Position numbers and translations under genes: made by a program. The notes under the pieces are model-generated. The model saw only the letters and a list, made by a program, of their open reading frames with translations, made no database searches and had not been told where the DNA came from. This document shows positions 9,186 through 17,991 of a DNA stretch of 64,000 nt, in pieces (the stretch's first letter is position 1; the number at the start of each line of letters is the position of its first letter). The stretch is from Pedobacter borealis DSM 19626. GTDB taxonomy: Bacteria; Bacteroidota; Bacteroidia; Sphingobacteriales; Sphingobacteriaceae. The DNA is taken from positions 62,001 through 126,000 of the forward strand of contig NZ_JAUG01000003.1 of NCBI RefSeq assembly GCF_000708285.2. Reading direction: 5' to 3'.

Positions 9186-9440
9186 TTAGTCGTTGTTGCC
9201 TGTATTTTTTTTCTTTAACATTTCAAGGTGTTTTTTTGGATCAAAGTCTTCAACCATCCCACCATCAATTCCAACTTTAAGTGCCTCTCTCAAAATTTCG
9301 ATTTTATTTTCTTCATCTTCCAACAATCTTAATCCTGCACGGATAACTTCGCTTGCATTTTTAAACCTTCCTTCAGATATCTTTTTACCAACAAATTTTT
9401 CAAAATGATGTCCTAAAACAACAGATGTATTTCTTCCCAT
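9186..9440 (-). CDS. ParD-family antitoxin, orphan
   Basis: An 84-residue protein with an N-terminal ribbon-helix-helix segment (MGRNTSVVLGHHFEKFV and FKNASEVIRAGLRLLEDEE, residues 1-43) and a C-terminal toxin-binding tail, as in ParD antitoxins. RHH antitoxins dimerise on their operator and neutralise a ParE RNase/gyrase-type toxin. The toxin gene would normally follow immediately on the same strand, but only 94 bp separate this stop codon from mgtE and they encode nothing. Either the toxin has been lost or it lies elsewhere. Confidence 0.8.
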   Translation of the reverse strand: MGRNTSVVLGHHFEKFVGKKISEGRFKNASEVIRAGLRLLEDEENKIEILREALKVGIDGGMVEDFDPKKHLEMLKKKNTGNND

Positions 9441-9554
9441 TGTATCAATTTTAATCTAACTCTTAAAGTTACCAAAAATTGGTACATTCTAAAAGTAAAA
9501 TCCCGTTTAAACTGACGTTTAATCCAATAAAAATAACTCTTTTCTTGATGCGAT

Positions 9555-9655
9555 CGTCATGCTGAACTTGTTTCAGCATCTTTCTTATAAAATAGACCCT
9601 GAAATAAATTTACTTCGTAGCTTTCCGCTTTGCTACAGGTCAGGGTGACGATTAT
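9555..9655. repeat. dispersed GTCATGCTGAA palindromic element
   Basis: Contains GTCATGCTGAA-ctt-GTTTCAGCAT followed by further inverted words ending GGTCAGGGTGACGA. Related copies occur near 15.04, 57.94, 60.13 and 62.14 kb. It lies in the corA-parD spacer. Confidence 0.6.
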
Positions 9656-9707
9656 AAATTAAAATCTTCTCTATATCTTAAAGGCAGTATTAGTCTGAAT
9701 GTTAACA

Positions 9708-10829
9708 CTATTTAAACCAACCTTTACGCCAAAAATAAATCACTTGCAAAACCGCAATTACAGCCATTACAATCCAGGTGTACAAATAACCATGTTCGGC
9801 GTATAATTCGGGCATATTGTCTTTTAGTATCTTTCCGGTTGTAGGGTCTTCCCGACTAAAATTCATTCCGTAAATACCTGCAATAAAGGTTAATGGAATA
9901 AATATGGAAGAAATGATGGTCAAAACCTTCATGATTTCGTTCATCCGGTTACTGATAATGGATAAATTCATATCAATATTGGCTGAAGCAATCTCTTTTA
10001 ATGATTCGATAAAATCAATGATCTGGATACAATGATCGTACGCATCCTTCATGTAGGTTTTGGTGAGATCTGATATTAACGGACTATCGGTACGGATAAT
10101 ATCATTCAGTTTATCACGCTCCGGCCAGGCTACTTTTCGGATCATGATTAACGACCTTTTAATCGCCTGTGTATCGTACATGATTCTCCTGTCAGGATGA
10201 TCATATAAACGGTCTTCAATAGCATCCAGTTCTTCGCCCCAAAAATTTAATAAGGAAAAATAATTATCCACTATCACATCCATAATGGCATACATCAGGT
10301 AGCTAATACCACCTATACGAATGTTTCCCTTCCCTATTTCCAAACGTTTCCTAACGGGCTCAAAACAATCGGCATAAGTTTCCTGAAAGGTAATCAATGT
10401 ACGTTCTGACAGGATGAAAGAAACCTGATCATTATTTAAAGTATTCTCCTCATTTAAAAACAGATGCCTGCTCACTGCAAAAATATACTTGTCATTATCA
10501 TATTCATCCAGCTTGGGGCGCTGGTAAGAACTGGTAATATCTTCTAATACAAGCCTGCTGATACCTAATTTTGAATAAAGCGTTTCGAATATATTCGGAT
10601 CTGCTAATCCTTTAATGTCAAACCAATAGCAGAAATCTTTATTTTCAATCAGTTTATCAATGTTATTGATATTCTCCAATTCCACTTTTTTATAACTTTT
10701 ATCGTTATAAATATGAAGTACAATAATTGGCTTTAATGCATCTTCATCAATAGTGTATAAACCCGGGCTGGTACCTGGGGCTGGAACTTTATAGTGCTTA
10801 TGGCGGTTACGCGGCTTGTTTTTTCCCAT
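9708..10829 (-). CDS. corA: CorA-family magnesium/cobalt transporter
   Basis: A 373-residue CorA protein. A large cytosolic N-terminal domain (residues about 30-300) is followed by two C-terminal membrane helices flanking the universally conserved YGMNF pore motif (about residues 328-332). The C-terminus is short and basic (FWRKGWFK). CorA pentamers carry Mg2+, and often Co2+ or Ni2+, into the cytoplasm. The gene begins 3 bp after the WbqC-like gene stops, so the two are cotranscribed. ATG start. Family secure; ion preference not readable from sequence. Confidence 0.94.
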   Translation of the reverse strand: MGKNKPRNRHKHYKVPAPGTSPGLYTIDEDALKPIIVLHIYNDKSYKKVELENINNIDKLIENKDFCYWFDIKGLADPNIFETLYSKLGISRLVLEDITSSYQRPKLDEYDNDKYIFAVSRHLFLNEENTLNNDQVSFILSERTLITFQETYADCFEPVRKRLEIGKGNIRIGGISYLMYAIMDVIVDNYFSLLNFWGEELDAIEDRLYDHPDRRIMYDTQAIKRSLIMIRKVAWPERDKLNDIIRTDSPLISDLTKTYMKDAYDHCIQIIDFIESLKEIASANIDMNLSIISNRMNEIMKVLTIISSIFIPLTFIAGIYGMNFSREDPTTGKILKDNMPELYAEHGYLYTWIVMAVIAVLQVIYFWRKGWFK

Positions 10830-10831
10830 AA

Positions 10832-11443
10832 TTATAAATATAGCCGGGCTTGCGGACCCTGGTTAAACAACAAATCTACAATACTTAAGTTGGGCAAAAA
10901 TTGATGTCTATCTTCAAAAACCTGATAATATGGCTTATTTTTTACAATATCGTCCTCCTTTTTAGGATTCATAATGGTACGAAAATCAAGCTCAGGAGCA
11001 ATATCATCAAAATATTCGGTGGTAACTCCGAAGCTTTTATTGAGCTTTAACTTTTTGGAGAGCCATTCTACCAATTCGAGGTTATAATCGAAAAGAAATT
11101 CAAATTTTTGATTATAAAACTGTGAAAGTTCATCTTCGTAAAACTCAAAATAGGCCGAACTTCTATAGCAACTTTCTAAGCTCAACCAATGTAAACGTTG
11201 CCATTTAAAGTCATAACTAATCCGCACATCTTTCATTTGCGTGTGTGTTTTTGAACCTTTAACCACAGGAACGGTAATATCGAGTTTTCCGTTTGGAGAA
11301 TAAATACTGGCCCTGTTGCGGTAAGTTTGCTTCGCTAAATGTTCATGTTTTTCGATTAAAAAATCTACCTCCAGCTTTTGTAATAAACTAAAATAGCCTA
11401 CGGGTGGAAGATAAAATAATGGAAGTATAGCTGTATTCTGCAT
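10832..11443 (-). CDS. WbqC-like family protein
   Basis: A 203-residue protein with the features of the WbqC-like family: N-terminal LPLFYLPPVGYFSLL, the HLAKQTYRNRASIYSPNGK segment (residues about 35-53) and a C-terminal F..R..F.PNLSIVDLLFNQGP. WbqC proteins were first seen in O-antigen gene clusters, but their reaction is unknown. This copy is upstream of, and transcriptionally coupled to, corA. It diverges from a lipid A-type acyltransferase, which is weak support for a cell-surface role. Confidence 0.85.
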   Translation of the reverse strand: MQNTAILPLFYLPPVGYFSLLQKLEVDFLIEKHEHLAKQTYRNRASIYSPNGKLDITVPVVKGSKTHTQMKDVRISYDFKWQRLHWLSLESCYRSSAYFEFYEDELSQFYNQKFEFLFDYNLELVEWLSKKLKLNKSFGVTTEYFDDIAPELDFRTIMNPKKEDDIVKNKPYYQVFEDRHQFLPNLSIVDLLFNQGPQARLYL

Positions 11444-11482
11444 TTGAAAATTTATGTTTGTAGTTGAAACGTTTTAAAAATA

Positions 11483-12355
11483 ATGATTAAAAGAGGGATT
11501 GCGCACGTTGGCGTATTTTTTTTATACCTGTTATCGCTGCTGCCTTTATCTTTGCTCTTTTTTTTTGCAAGATTACTATATTATCTGCTTTATTACGTAA
11601 TAGGCTATAGAAAAAAAGTTGTCAGGCAGAATTTAACCCACTCTTTTCCCGAAAAATCTCCAGTAGAAATTAAGGCTATTGAGAAAAAATTCTTCCTGTA
11701 TTTAGCTGAACTTATTTTCGAAATTATTAAAATGAGCAGCATTTCAAAAGCTGAAACGCTAAAAAGGGTAAAGTTTACAGGACTGGAGCAGCTCGAAACC
11801 CATTTTGCGGCAGGAAAAAGTATATTGGCTTGTACAGGCCATTATGGTAACTGGGAATTGGGCACTTTAGCTTTGGGACTTAGTATTTCTGCCAAAACCA
11901 TGGTAATTTTTAAACCCATCAAAAATAAAATTTTTGAAACCTGGTTTGATTGTATGCGAACAAAATATGGAAATGTTTTCATTGCCATGCGGCAAACTTT
12001 ACGTGGGATAGCCGCTTATAAAAATGAACCTACGCTTTTATGTTTTGCAAGCGACCAATCGCCAACCAGAGAAGAAACCAAATATTATGTAGATTTTCTT
12101 CACCAGCCTACTGCCGCACTTTTAGGTGTAGAAAAAATTGCAAAATCTACTCAAAGACCGATATACTATTTTAAAGTTAACGTAGTAAAAAAAGGTTATT
12201 ATCATGTAGAAGTTTTGCCCATGTGCCTCGATCCGGCTAACGTGGATGAGTTTGCGATTACGAATCTGTACTTTAAGTTTTTAGAAAATATTATCAAAGA
12301 ACAGCCTCAATATTGGCTTTGGAGCCATAAACGCTGGAAATTTAAACCCGAATAA
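11483..12355 (+). CDS. lysophospholipid/lipid A acyltransferase (LpxL/HtrB-like)
   Basis: A 290-residue inner-membrane acyltransferase. An N-terminal membrane anchor (residues about 5-42) is followed by the catalytic HX4E motif in GHYGNWELG (His120, Glu125) and the substrate motif around FASDQSPTREE (about 191-201). The end, QYWLWSHKRWKFKP, is typical of the LpxL/LpxM family. It would transfer a secondary acyl chain to lipid A or a related glycolipid. In Bacteroidota some members act on other acceptors such as aminolipids, so the acceptor is uncertain. It forms a pair with the glycosyltransferase 5 bp downstream. Confidence 0.88.
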   Translation: MIKRGIAHVGVFFLYLLSLLPLSLLFFFARLLYYLLYYVIGYRKKVVRQNLTHSFPEKSPVEIKAIEKKFFLYLAELIFEIIKMSSISKAETLKRVKFTGLEQLETHFAAGKSILACTGHYGNWELGTLALGLSISAKTMVIFKPIKNKIFETWFDCMRTKYGNVFIAMRQTLRGIAAYKNEPTLLCFASDQSPTREETKYYVDFLHQPTAALLGVEKIAKSTQRPIYYFKVNVVKKGYYHVEVLPMCLDPANVDEFAITNLYFKFLENIIKEQPQYWLWSHKRWKFKPE

Positions 12356-12360
12356 AAAGA

Positions 12361-13374
12361 ATGAACCCATCAGTAGCCGTTGTAATTTTAAACTGGAATG
12401 GAAAAGCATATTTACAGCAGTTTTTACCCGGAATTTTGCTTTCTGAGTATGATAATCTGCAAATTGTTGTGGGCGATAATGCTTCCACCGATGATTCAGT
12501 TTTGTTTTTACAAGAAAACTTTCCTAGCGTTAAAATTATCCAGAACGACCAGAATTACGGTTTTGCTGGGGGCTATAACAAGGTTTTAGAACGTGTTGAG
12601 GCCGATTATTTTATTCTGCTCAATTCGGATGTAGAGGTAAGCCCTAATTGGATAAAGCCGGTAATTGATTTAATGGAAAGCGATGCACAGATTGCGGTAG
12701 CACAACCTAAAATTAAATGGCAGCTAAACAAGAAACAATTCGAGTATGCGGGTGCTGCCGGAGGTTATCTGGACATCTATTCTTTTCCTTTCTGCCGTGG
12801 CAGACTGTTTAATGTGTATGAGTTTGACAATGACCAGTACAATGATAAAACGGAAGTTTTTTGGGCCAGCGGAGCTGCATTTTTTATTAAAAGTAAATGT
12901 TGGCGAGAAGCGGGCGGTTTAGATGCCGATCTTTTTGCTCATATGGAGGAGATAGATCTGTGCTGGCGTTTAAAGAACCTGAATTATAAAATAATGTACT
13001 GTCCGGACGCCGAAGTTTACCATGTAGGCGGCGGAACTTTGCAGACAGAGAATCCTTTTAAAACTTATCTTAATTTCAGAAACAACCTCATCATCATGCA
13101 GAAAAACCTACCTGCAGGTGATGCCGTTTTCCGAATTACAATCAGGATGTTTATTGATTTTATTGCGTGGTGGCACTTTTTGCTTACCGGGAAATCTAAA
13201 TTTACAATAGCGGTGAGCAAAGGCCACTGGCATTTTCTTAAATCGATTTCAAAAACGAACAAAAAGCGGAAAGCCGTTCAAAAAGCATATAGCGAACATG
13301 CTGGAGTATATAACAACAGCGTTGTATGGGCGTTTTTTATTAAGAAAATTAAATATTTTTCGAACTTAAAGTAA
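12361..13374 (+). CDS. family 2 glycosyltransferase
   Basis: A 337-residue GT2 (GT-A fold) protein. The N-terminal VAVVILNWNG strand and GDNASTDDSV nucleotide-binding loop are followed by the metal-binding region LLNSDVEV and the FWASGAAFFI acceptor-side motif. EEIDLCWRLK contains the conserved ED/W region of rhamnosyltransferase-like GT2 enzymes. A C-terminal hydrophobic segment (about residues 265-280) suggests membrane association. Coupled to the upstream acyltransferase (5-bp gap), so it probably works on a cell-envelope glycolipid. Donor and acceptor cannot be told. Confidence 0.9.
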   Translation: MNPSVAVVILNWNGKAYLQQFLPGILLSEYDNLQIVVGDNASTDDSVLFLQENFPSVKIIQNDQNYGFAGGYNKVLERVEADYFILLNSDVEVSPNWIKPVIDLMESDAQIAVAQPKIKWQLNKKQFEYAGAAGGYLDIYSFPFCRGRLFNVYEFDNDQYNDKTEVFWASGAAFFIKSKCWREAGGLDADLFAHMEEIDLCWRLKNLNYKIMYCPDAEVYHVGGGTLQTENPFKTYLNFRNNLIIMQKNLPAGDAVFRITIRMFIDFIAWWHFLLTGKSKFTIAVSKGHWHFLKSISKTNKKRKAVQKAYSEHAGVYNNSVVWAFFIKKIKYFSNLK

Positions 13375-13384
13375 ATTGCGAATA

Positions 13385-13449
13385 GTCATTCCAAGCTCGA
13401 TCGGGAATCGTATTGCATGAACTTTAAGATTCCGTCTGCACGGGAATAA
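13385..13449. repeat. GTCATTCC/GGAATAACGAC palindromic spacer
   Basis: Starts with GTCATTCCAAGCTCG and ends with GCACGGGAATAACGAC, forming an imperfect inverted repeat with internal GGGAATCG/GATTCC. It looks like another dispersed palindromic element, directly after the GT2 stop codon. Confidence 0.4.
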
Positions 13450-13480
13450 CGACCAATCTTTTTTAACTTTAATTGAAGTG

Positions 13481-13550
13481 CTGTCAGATGTTGCCATCTG
13501 ACAGAATTAATATCAGAATTTGAGTGCTGTCTGATGTTACCATCTGACAG
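13481..13550. repeat. two copies of the GTCAGATG...CATCTGAC hairpin
   Basis: CTGTCAGATG-ttgc-CATCTGACAG and GCTGTCTGATG-ttac-CATCTGACAG lie 44 bp apart, each preceded by GAGTGCT or GAAGTGCT. Same hairpin as in the 6.2-kb array and at 19.65 kb. The second copy carries one stem mismatch. Confidence 0.75.
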
Positions 13551-13634
13551 TGGTACTAGGAGTAAATCAAACTAAAACTTGCGAAGTTCTTCCATCTCTT
13601 GGCCCCTTTAAACTTCGCAAGGAACTAACAAAAT

Positions 13635-14051
13635 TTAAATCAACAAACTTTCAATAGCCAAACGGTAACCTTTTATGCCAAAGCCAGTTAAAACACCTTG
13701 ACAGTTTTTACCGGTTAAAGAGACATGACGATATTCTTCGCGGGCATAAATATTAGATATGTGCACCTCAACCACAGGGGTTTTAATAGCTGCAATCGCA
13801 TCAGTAATAGCAACGGAAGTATGGGTGTAACCTCCTGCATTAAGCACTACCCCATCATAACTAAAACCAACTTCATGCAATTTATTAATAATTTCGCCCT
13901 CAACGTTACTCTGATAGTATTCAATTTCTATATCCGGATAAACCGTTTTTAATTCTTTAATATAATCTTCAATACTGGTGTTTCCGTAAATAGATGGCTC
14001 GCGTACACCTAATAAGTTTAAGTTTGGGCCGTTAATAATTTGTATTTTCAT
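13635..14051 (-). CDS. aroQ: type II 3-dehydroquinate dehydratase
   Basis: A 138-residue dodecameric-type dehydroquinase that converts 3-dehydroquinate to 3-dehydroshikimate in the shikimate pathway. Visible motifs are IINGPNLNLLGVREPSIYG at the N-terminus (with the catalytic Tyr region), VLNAGGYTHTSVAI, and EVHISNIYAREEYRHVS with the catalytic His. I chose the ATG at 14049-14051 because MKIQIINGPN is the family's normal N-terminus. An in-frame TTG-type extension to 14102 would overlap the divergent xerD start. Secure. Confidence 0.95.
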   Translation of the reverse strand: MKIQIINGPNLNLLGVREPSIYGNTSIEDYIKELKTVYPDIEIEYYQSNVEGEIINKLHEVGFSYDGVVLNAGGYTHTSVAITDAIAAIKTPVVEVHISNIYAREEYRHVSLTGKNCQGVLTGFGIKGYRLAIESLLI

Positions 14052-14100
14052 AATATAATGTTGTAACGTTGCAATGTTATAAAAAATCTCAAATAAAAGC

Positions 14101-15000
14101 ATGCTTTGGCCATCATATATTAAAGGATTTAAATCGTATTTAAAGCTAGAGCGGTCGTTATCTGGTAATTCTGTTGATGCCTATCTGAGCGATATTGATA
14201 AATTGATCCAATATTTTCAATCTTTGAATGAAGAGCCCAAACTAGCAGATATCACCATCATTGATCTAAAATCCTTTATCTCATGGCTGAATGTACTGGG
14301 TATGCAAGCGAGTACACAGGCCAGGGTAATATCAGGATTAAAAGCTTTCTTTGCCTATTTAATGCTCGAAGATGTAATTTCAAATGACCCTACAGCATTG
14401 CTCGAAGCACCAAAACTCAGCAGAAAATTACCAGATACTTTGAATATATACGAGATTAATGAACTTATTTCTGCCATAGATGCCTCAAAGCCTGAGGGCA
14501 TGCGTAATAAAGCTATTATGGAAGTATTATACGGCTGCGGCTTGCGTGTAACAGAATTAACCGAACTCAGGATCTCAAATGTGTTCCCACTGATCGAATT
14601 TATAAAAGTAATTGGAAAAGGAAATAAAGAACGTTTAGTGCCCATTGGAAGCGTAGCTTTAAAACTTCTCGATATTTACATCAACGAAGTGCGTGTACAT
14701 GCTAATATTAAAAAAGGACATGAAGATTTCATCTTTTTAAACCGTTTTGGCGCTAAACTTTCGCGTATTTCGATTTTTAACCTGATTAAAAGTCTGGCTA
14801 TATCTACCGGATTAAAGAAAACAATCAGTCCGCATACATTAAGACATTCTTTCGCCACACATTTAATTGAAGGTGGTGCCGATTTACGCGCTGTACAGGA
14901 AATGTTAGGCCATTCTAGCATTACCACTACAGAAATTTATACGCACATTGATAGAGATTATTTAAGAGAGGTAATCACACAGTTTCATCCGAGGGCTTAG
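14101..15000 (+). CDS. xerD: site-specific tyrosine recombinase XerD/XerC
   Basis: A 299-residue core-genome recombinase of normal Xer length. An N-terminal SAM-like DNA-binding domain (residues about 3-87) precedes the catalytic domain with all expected residues: Arg149 (CGLRVTEL), Lys173 (GKGNKERL), His245 and Arg248 (HTLRH), His271 (LGHSSITTTEIY) and the nucleophile Tyr280. Its role is resolving chromosome dimers at dif. It is divergent from aroQ with only 49 bp between starts and no mobile-element genes nearby, so it is a housekeeping Xer and not an integrase. XerC and XerD cannot be separated with certainty by eye. Confidence 0.92.
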   Translation: MLWPSYIKGFKSYLKLERSLSGNSVDAYLSDIDKLIQYFQSLNEEPKLADITIIDLKSFISWLNVLGMQASTQARVISGLKAFFAYLMLEDVISNDPTALLEAPKLSRKLPDTLNIYEINELISAIDASKPEGMRNKAIMEVLYGCGLRVTELTELRISNVFPLIEFIKVIGKGNKERLVPIGSVALKLLDIYINEVRVHANIKKGHEDFIFLNRFGAKLSRISIFNLIKSLAISTGLKKTISPHTLRHSFATHLIEGGADLRAVQEMLGHSSITTTEIYTHIDRDYLREVITQFHPRA

Positions 15001-15039
15001 TTGAAGAGCAGAAAGACTAAAGCACCTTTAATTATAGAT

Positions 15040-15125
15040 TCTGAAACAAGTTCAGGAGGACGAACGCCGAGGAATTTTAGTCCTTAGCAACAAATCTTTT
15101 GACCTCCGTCCTCGGACTTCAAACA
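15040..15125. repeat. dispersed CTGAAACAAGTTCAGGAGGACG element
   Basis: Begins with CTGAAACAAGTTCAGGAGGACG, the same word found reversed at 60.13 kb and near-identical at 62.19 kb, and continues with CCGAGGAATTTTAG and CCGTCCTCGG. It fills the xerD-prmC spacer between convergent genes. Confidence 0.6.
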
Positions 15126-15127
15126 TC

Positions 15128-15988
15128 TTAAATCCCTGCCCTCACCATTCTGTCTTTTCCTTGCATGTCTTGCCTTAACTCAATATCAATAAATTCTTTA
15201 GCAGCTAACATTTCAATTGTTTCGTTACCTAAATATTCATTAATTTCGAAATAAAGTTGCCCGTTGGGTTTTAAGTTTGTTCTTGCAAAATCAGCAATAG
15301 CTTTATAAAATATTAAGGGGTTTTCGTCACGAACAAATAATGCTAAATGCGGCTCGTACACCAACACGTTATTATGCATATCCGCTTTCTCTAAATCCCT
15401 GATATAAGGTGGATTACTTACGATGATATCAAATTTTTCTTCAGATTTGAAAGTCAAAATGTCTGCTTCAATAAATTTGATCTTCACGTCCATCTGTTCT
15501 GCATTTTCTTTGGCTATAACGATGGCATTAGCAGAAACGTCCAATGTAGCTACTTCAGCTTTTGACAAATGTTTTTTAAGTGTGATGGGAATGCATCCAG
15601 AGCCGGTTCCAATATCAAGAATACTGATTTTATGGTTAGTATTAACCGAAAACTGCGGACTGTTATCCGAAATGATCCAATCTACCAGTTCTTCTGTTTC
15701 TGGCCTCGGGATAAGCACCTGTTCATTAACCTTAAACACAGCGCCATAAAAATGGGCTTCCTCTAAAATATGCTGAATGGGTTTTCCAATCTGCAAATCG
15801 TTAAGGATGCTTAAAAGTTTCTGCATATTGATAAAGCTGAGATCGATATCTTTTTGCATGATCAATTTAACTGAAGATATAGCCAAAACTTGCTCGGCAG
15901 CAATATTAAATAATGCTTTTGCTTCATTACTATCGTATAAAGGCTCAAGTTCGAGTTCATAATGCGCCGCTAATTCTCCTATCTTCAT
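15128..15988 (-). CDS. prmC: release factor glutamine methyltransferase PrmC/HemK
   Basis: A 286-residue SAM-dependent enzyme that methylates the GGQ glutamine of peptide-chain release factors. It has an N-terminal helical substrate domain, SAM motif I (ILDIGTGSGCIPI) and the diagnostic catalytic motif SNPPYI. I start it at the ATG at 15986-15988 (MKIGELAAHYELELEPLY). A longer reading to 16021 would need a TTG start and adds 11 unconserved residues. Divergent from ribD with a short spacer. Secure as PrmC. Confidence 0.93.
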   Translation of the reverse strand: MKIGELAAHYELELEPLYDSNEAKALFNIAAEQVLAISSVKLIMQKDIDLSFINMQKLLSILNDLQIGKPIQHILEEAHFYGAVFKVNEQVLIPRPETEELVDWIISDNSPQFSVNTNHKISILDIGTGSGCIPITLKKHLSKAEVATLDVSANAIVIAKENAEQMDVKIKFIEADILTFKSEEKFDIIVSNPPYIRDLEKADMHNNVLVYEPHLALFVRDENPLIFYKAIADFARTNLKPNGQLYFEINEYLGNETIEMLAAKEFIDIELRQDMQGKDRMVRAGI

Positions 15989-16055
15989 ATGTACAAAATT
16001 ACTTAATTGGGATGATAACAACTCTCTTTTGATAAGGCCATGACTCTTTTTTTAC

Positions 16056-16063
16056 TACTTTTG
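16056..16063 (+). promoter_or_regulatory. TAnnTTTG promoter element of ribD
   Basis: TACTTTTG matches the Bacteroidota -7 consensus and ends five bases before the ribD ATG, implying a very short or absent leader. Confidence 0.4.
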
Positions 16064-16068
16064 CGCTA

Positions 16069-17121
16069 ATGAGCGATGAATTTTATATAAAACGCTGTCT
16101 TGACCTAGCAGCCTTAGCTTTAGGGAATGTTAGTCCGAACCCGATGGTTGGCTGTGTTATTGTTGTAGACGGCAAAATTATTGGAGAAGGATATCATCAG
16201 GAATATGGAAAATCGCATGCCGAACCCAATGCCGTTAAAGCTGTTTTTGATAAACACGGCGATGAGGCCGAAAATCTCTTGAAACAGGCTACTGCTTACG
16301 TTAACCTGGAGCCATGTGCGCATTTTGGCAAAACGCCTCCCTGTGCTGATTTATTGGTAAAACACCAGCTAAAGAAAGTAGTGATTGGTAATAGAGATCC
16401 TTTTTCAGGGGTTGATGGCAAAGGTATCGAAAAAATAAGAAATGCAGGAATTGAAGTGGTGAGTGGAATTTTAGATGATGAATGCCGCTATTTCAACAGA
16501 AGATTTTTCACCAGGATACAAAAACAAAGGCCATATATCATTTTAAAATGGGCCGAAACCGCAAATGGTTATTTCGCAACAAAGGATGGTCACCAGAAAT
16601 GGATCAGCGGCACTTTGGCCAAACGTTTGGCGCATCAGTGGCGTAGCGAAGAAGACGCAATCCTGATCGGCAAGCAAACTGCCATAATGGATAATCCGCA
16701 ATTAACTTCGCGTGAATGGCCTGGTAAAAACCCCATCCGGCTGGTAATCGACAAGAACCTTCAGGTGCCAATAACGAACCATATCTTCAATGCAGCAGCC
16801 AAAACCATTATTTTTAATGAGGTTAAAACTGATGTTATTGAGAATATCCATTACATTCAGATGGAAGATATGCACTTTTATTTAGCGCAAAAAATCGCCT
16901 TTCAGCTTTACCTGATGGATATACAATCGGTAATTATTGAAGGTGGTGCCAATATTTTAAATCAATTTTTAAATACCAACCTATGGGATGAAGCACGTAT
17001 TTTTACTTCATCTGCCAGCTGGAGCGATGGGGTTTCTTCTCCAAACATTAATGGAAATCTGCAGGAAATAGTACAAATCGGAAATGACAAACTCTCTATC
17101 TATCTAAACGACATCAAATAA
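16069..17121 (+). CDS. ribD: bifunctional riboflavin deaminase-reductase RibD
   Basis: A 350-residue two-domain enzyme for steps 2 and 3 of riboflavin synthesis. The N-terminal zinc deaminase has the ligands His50 (HAE, with Glu52 as proton shuttle), Cys83 and Cys92 (EPCAHFGKTPPC). The C-terminal reductase (about 150-350) begins with RPYIILKWAETANGY and contains IIEGGANILNQFL. The family normally uses NADPH. The downstream EamA gene begins at the next base, so ribD heads a small operon. Other rib genes are absent. Secure. Confidence 0.96.
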   Translation: MSDEFYIKRCLDLAALALGNVSPNPMVGCVIVVDGKIIGEGYHQEYGKSHAEPNAVKAVFDKHGDEAENLLKQATAYVNLEPCAHFGKTPPCADLLVKHQLKKVVIGNRDPFSGVDGKGIEKIRNAGIEVVSGILDDECRYFNRRFFTRIQKQRPYIILKWAETANGYFATKDGHQKWISGTLAKRLAHQWRSEEDAILIGKQTAIMDNPQLTSREWPGKNPIRLVIDKNLQVPITNHIFNAAAKTIIFNEVKTDVIENIHYIQMEDMHFYLAQKIAFQLYLMDIQSVIIEGGANILNQFLNTNLWDEARIFTSSASWSDGVSSPNINGNLQEIVQIGNDKLSIYLNDIK

Positions 17122-17991
17122 ATGATCTACATTATTTTAAGCATTTGCTGTAGTGTTACCGTAGCCGTTTTATTAAAGCTGGCAAAACGGTACCAAATCA
17201 GTATTATTCAAGCCGTTACCATTAATTATTTTACTGCATTAAGCTTATGTTTTCTTTTTTTCAAGCCCGATGTTAAACTGATCACCTCTACTGCACCATG
17301 GTCTATTTATATTGCATTGGCTATTCTATTGCCGTCGATATTTTTATTCCTTGCAGCATCGGTAAAAAACCTTGGCATTGTTAAAACAGATATCGCACAA
17401 CGTTTATCGCTATTTATCCCGATACTGGCGGCTTATTTTATATTTAAAGAAGATTTTAATAACCTGAAAATTATTGGCCTGGCGATTGGTTTTGTGGCTA
17501 TTTTTTTAACTTTTCTTCGGAAATCTGATCAGGAAGAAAGCAATAAAGGAAGCCTGCTCTACCCCATTATGGTTTTCTTCGGTTTTGGGGCAATCGACAT
17601 CCTTTTTAAACAAATTGCATTATATAGAGAATTGCCTTATACCACCTCGCTTTTTACTGTTTTTTGCCTGGCATTTATTGTTTCATTGCTTATTGTAATT
17701 TCGATGGTAATGGCTGGCAAAATAAAAATACAACTGGTAAATGTACTTTGCGGATTTATTTTAGGCTTCTTCAATTTTGGGAATATCCTTTTTTACATGA
17801 AAGCCCATAAAGCGTTGGCAGAAAATCCATCTACCGTTTTTGCAGCGATGAATTTAGGTGTAATCATAGTAGGTACCTTAATTGGTGTTATTGTTTTTAA
17901 AGAAAAGCTGAGCAAGTTAAATTACGCAGGTATCATCTTCGCTATTGCTGCTATTATTTTCATTACACTATCGCAAAATGCTGTTCGATGA
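17122..17991 (+). CDS. EamA/DMT-superfamily transporter
   Basis: A 289-residue protein with about ten membrane helices in two homologous halves, as in drug/metabolite transporters of the EamA type. Conserved traits are the C-terminal ALAENPSTVFAAMNLGVIIVGTLIGVIVFKEKLS and the short basic end. It sits in the inner membrane. It starts at the base after ribD and overlaps yigZ by 14 bp, so the three are one operon. The substrate is not readable; a link to riboflavin is only a context guess. Confidence 0.82.
   Translation: MIYIILSICCSVTVAVLLKLAKRYQISIIQAVTINYFTALSLCFLFFKPDVKLITSTAPWSIYIALAILLPSIFLFLAASVKNLGIVKTDIAQRLSLFIPILAAYFIFKEDFNNLKIIGLAIGFVAIFLTFLRKSDQEESNKGSLLYPIMVFFGFGAIDILFKQIALYRELPYTTSLFTVFCLAFIVSLLIVISMVMAGKIKIQLVNVLCGFILGFFNFGNILFYMKAHKALAENPSTVFAAMNLGVIIVGTLIGVIVFKEKLSKLNYAGIIFAIAAIIFITLSQNAVR

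Noticed and set aside
14052-14102. 17-residue N-terminal extension of AroQ
   Set aside because: It overlaps the divergent xerD start and places residues before the family's normal MKIQIINGPN start.
14101-15000. phage or island integrase
   Set aside because: The tyrosine recombinase has housekeeping Xer length and features, is not next to a tRNA and has no mobile genes around it.
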